This document shows positions 36,995 through 44,169 of a stretch of DNA of 64,000 nucleotides, in pieces (the stretch's first letter is position 1; each line of letters opens with the position of its first letter). Where the stretch lies: positions 124,001-188,000 of the forward strand of contig CAMJPC010000004.1 in assembly GCA_946407705.1 (NCBI GenBank), given 5' to 3'. Origin of the DNA: an uncultured Clostridia bacterium. GTDB lineage: Bacteria > Bacillota > Clostridia > Saccharofermentanales > Saccharofermentanaceae. The position numbers were made by a program, and so were the translations under genes. The notes below the pieces were generated by a model that was not told the origin of the DNA, made no database searches, and saw nothing but the letters and a program-made list of their open reading frames with translations.

Positions 36995-37254
36995 TCATGG
37001 ATGATTCCAGGCGCGAACAGATCTATAAGGATGTCTTACGCATACTGAGCACCGATCTCGAGGTATCGGCAGATGAGATCGATACGGCCATGGATCTGAA
37101 TACGGAGCTTCCTTTTGATTCGCTCCAGCTTTACGAATTCGTTATCGACCTTGAAGAGGCATATAATATCAAGCTTCCTGACGAGATGCTCGATCAGATG
37201 AAGACAGTAGATGATATCGTCAATCTCATAATGCGTCTCACAGAAGGCAAATGA
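36991..37254 (+). CDS. Acyl carrier protein
   Basis: Carries acyl chains on a phosphopantetheine arm. The protein has 87 residues, with the attachment serine in LPFDSLQLYEF (DSL motif) and the typical DLEEAYNIKLPDE helix. The GTG at 36991 overlaps the marR stop and has AAGGAG five bases upstream; an ATG at 36997 is the alternative start. It is not next to other fab genes. It overlaps the lipid-kinase gene by four bases (ATGA), so the three genes are probably translated together. Confidence 0.92.
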   Translation: MIMDDSRREQIYKDVLRILSTDLEVSADEIDTAMDLNTELPFDSLQLYEFVIDLEEAYNIKLPDEMLDQMKTVDDIVNLIMRLTEGK

Positions 37255-38231
37255 AAGGTTTCAGCAGGAAAGTATTCATAGTCAACAGCAGGGCAGACTC
37301 GCACGGAATGGAGAAATTCAAATCGGCGGTCGCTCTTTTCGATGAGAGCTTGAAAGGCTGTGAGATCCGCTATACCGAACATGCCGGCCATGCATCCGAG
37401 ATAGCTAGTGAGATCCTTAAAGAAGATGACGGTAATACTCTTGTCGTTGCGTGCGGCGGTGACGGTACCGTTCACGAAGTTGCCAATGTATTGGCAGGAA
37501 GCAGCCTTCCGATGGCGATAATCCCGCTGGGAACCGGAAATGATTTCGCGAGATCCGTAATGGATGAAGCTCACAGAGGTGACTGCGAATACTGCGTCAG
37601 CGAGATCACCAAAAACGATTACATCGTAAGGGCGATCGATCTTATCAAGGTCGAGTCTTTTGACGCTTCCGGCAATCTGATCCCCGAAAGTTCAGCATGG
37701 TGCAATAATGTGGCTTCTATCGGGTTGGATACCGAGGTTCAGCTGAATGCGAAGTCACGCGTTTTGAGACATCCGAAATCAACATTTATCCGAAAGACTT
37801 CTTATACGGTATCGGCTATGGGAGCCCTTTTCGGAAACAGGAAGTTTGAGTTCAAGTTCGATTGTGCAAGGGGAAGCGACATCCCGGAGTCTTCCGGAAA
37901 GTCCGGATACACACTGATCAGCATCTGCAACGGATCATATTACGGAAGCGGATTTTGTCCTGCTCCCAAGGCTTCCGTCAGGGATGGCCTGCTCGATGTG
38001 TGCGCGATCGACAACGTAAGCCTTCCGAGGGCTTTGTACCTTATCTCAAAGTACAAGAACGGACAACATGAGGGAAAGAACGGCGTAGACTGTTTCAGGA
38101 CGACAGAGATCACGGTCGAGGCTACGGGATACCGCGATCTTAACGGGAATTATGACGGTGAGGACTTTTCGGGACGTAAAGTCAGATTCACGTGCGTAAG
38201 GGGTGCACTGAATCTTGCATATTACGATTGA
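37251..38231 (+). CDS. Diacylglycerol kinase family lipid kinase
   Basis: A protein of 326 residues with the DAG-kinase catalytic domain: ACGGDGTVHEVANVL (nucleotide loop) and PLGTGNDFARS. The C-terminal half is the beta-rich lipid domain typical of DgkB/YegS. Such enzymes phosphorylate diacylglycerol or related lipids at the membrane surface. Coupled to an acyl carrier protein and a MarR regulator, it may serve phospholipid turnover. Confidence 0.92.
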   Translation: MKGFSRKVFIVNSRADSHGMEKFKSAVALFDESLKGCEIRYTEHAGHASEIASEILKEDDGNTLVVACGGDGTVHEVANVLAGSSLPMAIIPLGTGNDFARSVMDEAHRGDCEYCVSEITKNDYIVRAIDLIKVESFDASGNLIPESSAWCNNVASIGLDTEVQLNAKSRVLRHPKSTFIRKTSYTVSAMGALFGNRKFEFKFDCARGSDIPESSGKSGYTLISICNGSYYGSGFCPAPKASVRDGLLDVCAIDNVSLPRALYLISKYKNGQHEGKNGVDCFRTTEITVEATGYRDLNGNYDGEDFSGRKVRFTCVRGALNLAYYD

Positions 38232-38244
38232 TTTTTCGCTAATA

Positions 38245-38253
38245 TGCTATAAT
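38245..38253 (+). promoter_or_regulatory. Extended -10 promoter upstream of the methionine-gamma-lyase-like gene
   Basis: TGCTATAAT, identical to the yqhQ extended -10, lies 35 bases before the TTG start. TTGATT at 38228 is too close (14 bases) to be an optimal -35. Confidence 0.5.
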
Positions 38254-38288
38254 TATTATTTAGATAATAAGACGAGAAGGCCGGATTT

Positions 38289-39563
38289 TTGACGAAAACT
38301 AATTCTGACATATTGAAAAACTACGGTGCTTACGGCGTCGGAGACCGCGTACTTGAACTTGCTGCCAAGGCAGAGGAGTCTCTTACCGATGTTTACGCGC
38401 AGATAAGCGACATTACCGCATATAACCAACTTAAGGTCCTGGATGCTTTCAGACAGGAAAAGTTCTCCGATGTCCACATGGGACAGTCCACAGGATACGG
38501 ATACGATGATATCGGCAGGGAAAAGATCGAGAATATCTTTGCCCGCGTTATGGGGGCCGAGAAGGCTTACGTAAGGCTCCAGATCAGTTCGGGTACGCAG
38601 GCGATAGCTGCGATGCTCTGGGCAGTGTTAAGACCCGGAGACGAGATGCTGTCGGTTACCGGACGTCCTTACGACACTCTTATGTCGACCATAGGCATCG
38701 GAAGCGGCGCTAATGACATGTCTCTCGTATCGTATGGCATCAGCTATAAGGAAGTTAACCTAAAGGCATCTGGAGACCCCGATATCGATGCCATAAAGGC
38801 TGCCATGACTGATAAGACCAAGATGGTCTTCATCCAGAAATCAAGGGGCTATACAGGCAGAAGGGCGCTCCTTTGCTCTGATATCAAGAAGATCGCTGAC
38901 GCGGTTAAGCAGATTAAACCCGGCGTGATCGTCGCGGTTGATAACTGCTACGGTGAGTTTACCGAGAAAACAGAGCCTACGGAGAACGGCGCTGACATTA
39001 TCGCAGGATCCCTCATCAAGAATCCGGGCGGCGGAATATGCAAGACCGGCGGTTATATCGCAGGAAGAACTGATCTCGTCGAAAATGCCGCAAGGCATCT
39101 CACAACTGCCGGTCTCGGCAGTGAAGTCGGTCCTACACTCGGATTTAACGGCATGATCGCCAGGGGACTTTTCACGGCGCCTCAGTGCGTAGGCGAGTGC
39201 CTCAAGGGCGCGGTCTTCGCAGCCAAGCTTTTCCAGCTTGCGGGATATGAGACTAGTCCTGCGGCTGAAATGTCCAGAGGCGACATCGTTCAGACGCTTA
39301 CTTTCGGCGAGCCTGAAAAGATGAAGAAATTTGTCGGTGCCATTCAGTCATGTGCGCCGGTTGATTCTTTTGTCACTCCGGAGCCTTGGGACATGCCCGG
39401 ATATGAAGATCAGGTAATCATGGCTGCTGGCGCGTTCGTTCAGGGAGCCACAACAGAGCTTTCATGTGACGGACCCATGAAAGCGCCATATATTGCGTAC
39501 ATGCAGGGAGGACTTGCCAGTGAGCAGGTCAAACTCGCGTGCATGCTTGCGTTGGAGGATTGA
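38289..39563 (+). CDS. Methionine gamma-lyase family protein (YnbB-like, aluminium-resistance family)
   Basis: PLP-dependent aminotransferase-fold protein of 424 residues in the Met_gamma_lyase/YnbB family. The probable PLP lysine is in AGSLIKNPGGG, preceded by VAVDNCYGEF. Despite the old name aluminium resistance protein, the true reaction is unclear; carbon-sulfur lyase activity is likely. The start is TTG: gagaagg lies nine bases upstream and no ATG is near. First gene of a unit with the HlyD-like protein, three bases downstream. Confidence 0.88.
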   Translation: MTKTNSDILKNYGAYGVGDRVLELAAKAEESLTDVYAQISDITAYNQLKVLDAFRQEKFSDVHMGQSTGYGYDDIGREKIENIFARVMGAEKAYVRLQISSGTQAIAAMLWAVLRPGDEMLSVTGRPYDTLMSTIGIGSGANDMSLVSYGISYKEVNLKASGDPDIDAIKAAMTDKTKMVFIQKSRGYTGRRALLCSDIKKIADAVKQIKPGVIVAVDNCYGEFTEKTEPTENGADIIAGSLIKNPGGGICKTGGYIAGRTDLVENAARHLTTAGLGSEVGPTLGFNGMIARGLFTAPQCVGECLKGAVFAAKLFQLAGYETSPAAEMSRGDIVQTLTFGEPEKMKKFVGAIQSCAPVDSFVTPEPWDMPGYEDQVIMAAGAFVQGATTELSCDGPMKAPYIAYMQGGLASEQVKLACMLALED

Positions 39564-39566
39564 CCT

Positions 39567-41867
39567 ATGGCTGACGAGAAATGGTACAATGCTCCGCAAA
39601 ATAACGGCAAGAAAAAGAATAAGAACAGGCATCCTTCCGGACAGCCTGTCCGCAGTAATAATGGCAAGATGCCTGTAAAGGGCGTACAAAGGCCCGTAGC
39701 GCCTTCCAGAGGCTCTGACAGCATAATTCCCGGTGCTGATCCCGTCAGCGCGCAGCGAAAAGCTCCTATGGGTTCCAAGCCTGTTGAACGTAAGCTTCAG
39801 GCAAATGGAAAAAAACGTCCGGTGCCCGGCAATGCTCAGCAGAATGTTCAGGGTAAGCCTGTTAACGGAAAGCCCGCTAACGGCCGGCAGATGGGAACAA
39901 AGCCTGCAGATTCCAGGCAGAACATGCGCACAAAGCCCGTCAACGCCCAGCCTGACCGTAAGGGTAAGCCTGTAAACGGCAAACCGGTAACCGGTAAACC
40001 CGTAAACGCTAAGCAGAATGTGAAAGCCAAGAGTCCTGAGAAGTCTAAGAAGAGCAATCTTCCTTATCCTGAGGATTTTGTCGCTAAAAAGCGTGCTCCG
40101 GCAAATAATGCAAACGGTTCTGCTCCCGTTAAGGGCAAGCGTAAGCTGACACCAGAAGAAAAGAAAAAGAAGTTTGAGAAGCTTGCAGAAATCGAGCAGG
40201 CTAAGATAGAAGGAAAGACTGCCGCAAAAAAGAATCCGTCTCAGAAGAGCGCGGAGAACAGGGCGGTAAGAAACGGTTTGCTCGGATTGATCGTTGTTGT
40301 TGCGGCACTCCTGGTTCTTTCTTTTGTAGTTCACCATCTCTACGACTATATCGCCGAGAAGCCGAGATTCGCTTTTGTAACCATGGGTACTGTAGAACAC
40401 TCCATTGGTGCAAAGGCGCTTATCGTACGTGATGAGACTGTGATCCTCTCTGCGAAGGCAGGTGACCTTGTAACGCAGATCACAGAGGGTTCCAGAGTCG
40501 CAAAGGATCAGGCGCTTGCGATGGTTGTACCTGATACCATGAAGTCTGTCGTAACCGATCTGCGTAACGTTCAGGCACAGATTTCCGATGTTCAGCAGGA
40601 ACTCATCCTGAGCGGTGACGTTCCCGAGGCTGACACTATCTATAGAAAATATAACGTCAACATTGCATCCCTCATGGACTCTGTAAGATTCGATGCTATG
40701 AACGGCAATCTTACCAACGCTGCTTCTTACAGCGCTTCAGTTAACGTTGTCCTTGAAGAGCGTGAAGACGAGATGTCCAAGATCTCATTTAATGATGACA
40801 GGCTCAAGGTTCTCCGTGATGATGAAAGACTCTATGAGACACAGCTCCAGCGTGATGCCACGGTCATTAATGCAAATAAGCCGGGCATCGTATCATTCAG
40901 ACTTGACGGTAATGAGAGTACTATCGATTACGGATCTTTCCTTAACATGCCTCTTTCGGATATCAGAAAGCTCATTAATGATTCCAAGAGTGCCATCACA
41001 TCCGATCTTTACGTTAAGGAAGGCAAGGGTGCCGTAAGGATCACACAGAACGAGAGTCAGTACATTACTGTAAATCTTTCGAAGAACGACGCTGCCATGA
41101 GTGACTTCGCCGTCGGGACAAAGCATGACCTCAACGTCAGATCAGAAGGCCTCTCTATCGGCGACTGCGAGGTCGTACGCTGCGAGGAAGACTCCGGCGG
41201 CATGCTTATCACGTTCAAGACTGCACGCGCCGTAGAATCGCTTCTGGACCGCCGTACTGTAGAGATCGAGATCGTTATCACCGAATCCAGCGGTATGAAG
41301 GCATCTGTAGCAAGCCTCATGAATGTCGAGTATGCTCCTAAGGGCGCGTCAGCATTCTGCGTATACTTCGATAAGAAGTCCGGTGCATCCGCAAGTTCGT
41401 TTGTTGACGGCGAGACATTTACCGTAAATGTTGTTCCTAATGCAGGCAAGGCTGATTCGAACGGACAGACGCCTACAAGAAAACCCATTACCGTTGCAGG
41501 CTGTACCGTAATACATACGGAGACGCTGAGTGACGGCGGTATCCTGGTCGCATTCTCCACACAGAATGAGTTCAGTGATCTCCTCAGGCTTTCGAGACTC
41601 TGCCCGGATGGCTATACTGCAGGATTTGTTGATACGAAGTCCGGTCTCGGCACAACCTCGGAAAACATCAAGGTAACGAAATATGCAGGCATGGGTTCTG
41701 TCTATACTAATAACCAGGGCTTTGTTGAAGAAATCAGAGTCATACTCATCGACAATGACCGTGAATTCGCGATCATTGAACGTGCAGGCACTTCAAAGGT
41801 TCCTGATCTCAATACTGTAATAATCACTAACCCCAAGACTGTTAAACCGGGAGACAAGGTCGATTGA
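39567..41867 (+). CDS. HlyD-like membrane protein with long basic N-terminal arm
   Basis: A protein of 766 residues. Residues 1-230 are hydrophilic and low-complexity (Lys, Pro, Asn, Gly; repeated GKPVNGKP), predicted to be cytoplasmic. One membrane segment lies at about 237-258. The rest looks extracellular, with a lipoyl/barrel-sandwich-like start (VILSAKAGDLVTQITEGSRVAKDQ), helical hairpins and beta-rich repeats, as in HlyD-type adaptor proteins. ggagg precedes the ATG. No ABC transporter is adjacent. In Firmicutes such genes are often found near yggS and sepF, as here. Function unknown. Confidence 0.78.
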   Translation: MADEKWYNAPQNNGKKKNKNRHPSGQPVRSNNGKMPVKGVQRPVAPSRGSDSIIPGADPVSAQRKAPMGSKPVERKLQANGKKRPVPGNAQQNVQGKPVNGKPANGRQMGTKPADSRQNMRTKPVNAQPDRKGKPVNGKPVTGKPVNAKQNVKAKSPEKSKKSNLPYPEDFVAKKRAPANNANGSAPVKGKRKLTPEEKKKKFEKLAEIEQAKIEGKTAAKKNPSQKSAENRAVRNGLLGLIVVVAALLVLSFVVHHLYDYIAEKPRFAFVTMGTVEHSIGAKALIVRDETVILSAKAGDLVTQITEGSRVAKDQALAMVVPDTMKSVVTDLRNVQAQISDVQQELILSGDVPEADTIYRKYNVNIASLMDSVRFDAMNGNLTNAASYSASVNVVLEEREDEMSKISFNDDRLKVLRDDERLYETQLQRDATVINANKPGIVSFRLDGNESTIDYGSFLNMPLSDIRKLINDSKSAITSDLYVKEGKGAVRITQNESQYITVNLSKNDAAMSDFAVGTKHDLNVRSEGLSIGDCEVVRCEEDSGGMLITFKTARAVESLLDRRTVEIEIVITESSGMKASVASLMNVEYAPKGASAFCVYFDKKSGASASSFVDGETFTVNVVPNAGKADSNGQTPTRKPITVAGCTVIHTETLSDGGILVAFSTQNEFSDLLRLSRLCPDGYTAGFVDTKSGLGTTSENIKVTKYAGMGSVYTNNQGFVEEIRVILIDNDREFAIIERAGTSKVPDLNTVIITNPKTVKPGDKVD

Positions 41868-41869
41868 CG

Positions 41870-42607
41870 ATGGAATACGATTACGACGAACAACTCTTTT
41901 TGACGCTTAAAGAAAGAATCAATAATGTCAGAAACGATATCAGGTCCTGCTGCATAGCTGCAGGAAGAGATCCTGAAGAGATCACGTTGATCGGTGTGTC
42001 AAAAGTGTTTCCGGTAGAGTATGCTGAGGCTGCCGTTATGGCAGGTCTTGCCGATCTCGGTGAGAACAGGGTACAGGAACTGATGCCGAAGATCGAAAGA
42101 TTCTCTTCGCTTGATCTGAGCGTTAACTGGCATCTGATCGGAACGCTTCAAAAGAATAAAGTCAAATATGTAATAGGCAAGACAAAGCTCATCCATTCAG
42201 TTAATACTGTAGAACTCGCAGAGGAGATATCCAAGCGTTCTGTCAGTAACAATGTTACCAGCAGGATCCTGCTCCAGGCAAACGTGTCTGGTGAAGAGTC
42301 AAAGCACGGCTTTGCTCCGCACGAATTGAAGCCCGCTCTTGATAACATAATGGACATGCCCGGAATTGAAGTATGCGGCCTTATGACGATGGCTCCGATA
42401 GAGACATATGACGGTGAGGCGAGAGAGGTTTTCGCGCGTACAAGAGCGTTGTTTGAAGATCTTTCTTCTTATGTACGTAACGATTCATGGAAGGTTCTTT
42501 CAATGGGCATGAGCCAGGATTACAAGAGTGCGATCCTTGAGGGAGCAACCCATATAAGAGTCGGTACTGCTATATTTGGTGACCGTTCCAAGTACGTATC
42601 GATGTAA
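41870..42607 (+). CDS. yggS: YggS family pyridoxal phosphate homeostasis protein
   Basis: PLP-binding protein of 245 residues that maintains vitamin B6 and amino-acid balance. The PLP lysine is in LIGVSKVFP, followed by LGENRVQEL and the phosphate-binding SMGMSQDYKSAI and RVGTAIFG. I use the ATG at 41870. The TTG at 41864 is an alternative that overlaps the preceding stop. It lies between the HlyD-like gene and sepF, the conserved ylm-type division cluster order. Confidence 0.94.
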   Translation: MEYDYDEQLFLTLKERINNVRNDIRSCCIAAGRDPEEITLIGVSKVFPVEYAEAAVMAGLADLGENRVQELMPKIERFSSLDLSVNWHLIGTLQKNKVKYVIGKTKLIHSVNTVELAEEISKRSVSNNVTSRILLQANVSGEESKHGFAPHELKPALDNIMDMPGIEVCGLMTMAPIETYDGEAREVFARTRALFEDLSSYVRNDSWKVLSMGMSQDYKSAILEGATHIRVGTAIFGDRSKYVSM

Positions 42608-42698
42608 CATTGATACGCGTAAATCCTCCATTTTTTGTGACATTTTGTAACAAAACCCCTGTTTGCGTTACCTTCTTATGTCATGTTGCCCAAATCTA

Positions 42699-42727
42699 TT
42701 GAACTGGTTCGATAAGTTCGGTAATCT
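42699..42727 (+). promoter_or_regulatory. Possible sepF promoter
   Basis: TTGAAC at 42699-42704 and TAATCT at 42722-42727 with a 17-base spacer, inside the 177-base gap after yggS. Confidence 0.4.
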
Positions 42728-42784
42728 CCACTTATGTTTTACGAAAGTCCTTGGTCGGGCGAAAATTTAAGGAGGAAAACACAA

Positions 42785-43282
42785 ATGGGTAATTTCAACG
42801 TTAAGAACTTCTTCGGCAGCATGTTCACACCTGTACAGGATGAAGAAATCGAAGAGAACTACTATGAGGATGAGACAGGTTATGTCGACGAGCCTGAGGA
42901 TGTTTATGTAGAAGAGCCTGTCGCAGAAGAGCAGCCTTACGTTGCTGAGCCTCGTGCTTACGTTCAGGAGCAGCCTGCTGTTACAACTCCTGTAATTCAG
43001 CAGAACGCAACAGTCATCATGCTCACACCTTATGACATCAGAACAAGCCAGATAGTTTGCGATCACATCCGTGATGGTCATATCGTAATCTGCAACCTCA
43101 CCAACACAGATAAGAATCAGCGTGTTGTTGACTATATTTCCGGCGGCGTTTATGCTCTCGGCGGAAGAGTTGAGCCTACACCTGTTAAGACAACATTCGT
43201 CTGCACACCTAAGTCTGTTAACCTCGTAATCGAGAATTCAGATTCTGCAGAGCAGCAGGGCACAAGAGTTTCAGCTCTCTGA
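42785..43282 (+). CDS. sepF: Cell division protein SepF
   Basis: Membrane anchor for the FtsZ ring in Gram-positive bacteria. The 165 residues start with an amphipathic helix (GNFNVKNFFGSMF) that inserts in the membrane, then an acidic Glu/Pro/Val linker (about 20-75), then the SepF core (VIMLTPYDIRTSQ, ISGGVYALGG) that dimerises and binds the FtsZ tail. I choose the ATG at 42785, since taaggagg lies eight bases upstream. The frame from 42734 has no ribosome site. A terminator follows. Confidence 0.95.
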   Translation: MGNFNVKNFFGSMFTPVQDEEIEENYYEDETGYVDEPEDVYVEEPVAEEQPYVAEPRAYVQEQPAVTTPVIQQNATVIMLTPYDIRTSQIVCDHIRDGHIVICNLTNTDKNQRVVDYISGGVYALGGRVEPTPVKTTFVCTPKSVNLVIENSDSAEQQGTRVSAL

Positions 43283-43303
43283 TAACTAAGAATTAAAGAA
43301 TTG

Positions 43304-43333
43304 AAGGGCAACGCAAAGTCGTTGCCCTTTTTC
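43304..43333 (+). terminator. Intrinsic terminator after sepF
   Basis: Ten-base stem aagggcaacg/cgttgccctt, six-base loop, then a T-rich run. Confidence 0.9.
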
Positions 43334-43374
43334 TTTTGGAAATCTAAATATTATGTAAAAGCTTTAAGATATTG

Positions 43375-43380
43375 TATAAT
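43375..43380 (+). promoter_or_regulatory. Probable -10 of the DUF47 gene
   Basis: Perfect TATAAT 29 bases before the start. A weak TTATGT lies 18 bases upstream at 43351. Confidence 0.4.
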
Positions 43381-43409
43381 CGTGATATTCCGGAAAAGGG
43401 GTGATTATC

Positions 43410-44033
43410 ATGACTATTGAAGAAAGAGATTATTTGTTTGATCAGGCACTTGCGCTTTCGTCTATTCTTGAGCAGGAATGCGTAGAACTTCTTGGAATGA
43501 TGGAGAACATCGATGACAGAGTCGCCATCTCCAGAAAGATCTCTAAACTCGAATCAGACGGTGATGATATTTTCCACGCTGTAATAGCTTATCTTCAGAA
43601 TGTTGAACTTGATCCGGATGACCGTCATAAGATATTCCATATGCTCCGTCACATTGAAGACATCACAGACATGGTAGACGAGCTCAGCAAGACGATAGTC
43701 AGATATAATACCCGTACGGTCACGAATGGCTTTAAAGCGAGCGTAAACAGCATTAACGGCGCTGTTAAGAAACTTATCGTACTCATCAATGCAATGCGCG
43801 AATATCAGCCTGAGATGAAGGAACACTTCACAAAGACGGTAAATACATTTGACGCATTCAAAGTTGATTACGAGAAGATGTATGACGTGCTCATTTTCGA
43901 GCTGTTCTCCAAGCCTCATGACATTGTAGACATCATCAGATGCAAAGCTGTTTACGACGCTATCAGGGACATTTTCGAAGCATTTGAAGTCAGTGCTGAT
44001 GATGCTTATAAATATGTAATTTCCAAAGGATGA
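43410..44033 (+). CDS. DUF47 (PhoU-like) family protein
   Basis: All-helical protein of 207 residues in the DUF47/PhoU-like group. The pattern RKISKLESDGDDIFH...LRHIEDITDMVDE has the acidic/His metal-binding helices of PhoU folds. Such proteins usually sit beside a Pit phosphate transporter, but none is nearby. I start at the ATG at 43410 with aaaaggggtg ahead. Probably monocistronic. Confidence 0.87.
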   Translation: MTIEERDYLFDQALALSSILEQECVELLGMMENIDDRVAISRKISKLESDGDDIFHAVIAYLQNVELDPDDRHKIFHMLRHIEDITDMVDELSKTIVRYNTRTVTNGFKASVNSINGAVKKLIVLINAMREYQPEMKEHFTKTVNTFDAFKVDYEKMYDVLIFELFSKPHDIVDIIRCKAVYDAIRDIFEAFEVSADDAYKYVISKG

Positions 44034-44169
44034 TTCCTTCTGGCTGTGAGATGTTCTTTTATCATGGTATGGCAGTTCAAAATGATCGGTGAGTAAAGGA
44101 TGTCAAAGCTAATCTATCATTGCTTCCTATGATTCCGGCAGCAGATTACCCGTTTTTGAGAGGTGACAT

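Noticed and set aside
42701..42719. Second LexA-like site (gaactggttc) before sepF
   Set aside because: The half-sites are spaced by two bases rather than four, so it does not match GAAC-N4-GTTC.
44034..44169. Possible cyclic di-GMP (GEMM-I) riboswitch upstream of the GGDEF fusion
   Set aside because: Words such as gtcaaagcta and ggcagcagattacc recall the motif, but the GAAA-capped stem and the pairing of the 3' stem are not present. A covariance-model search would settle it.
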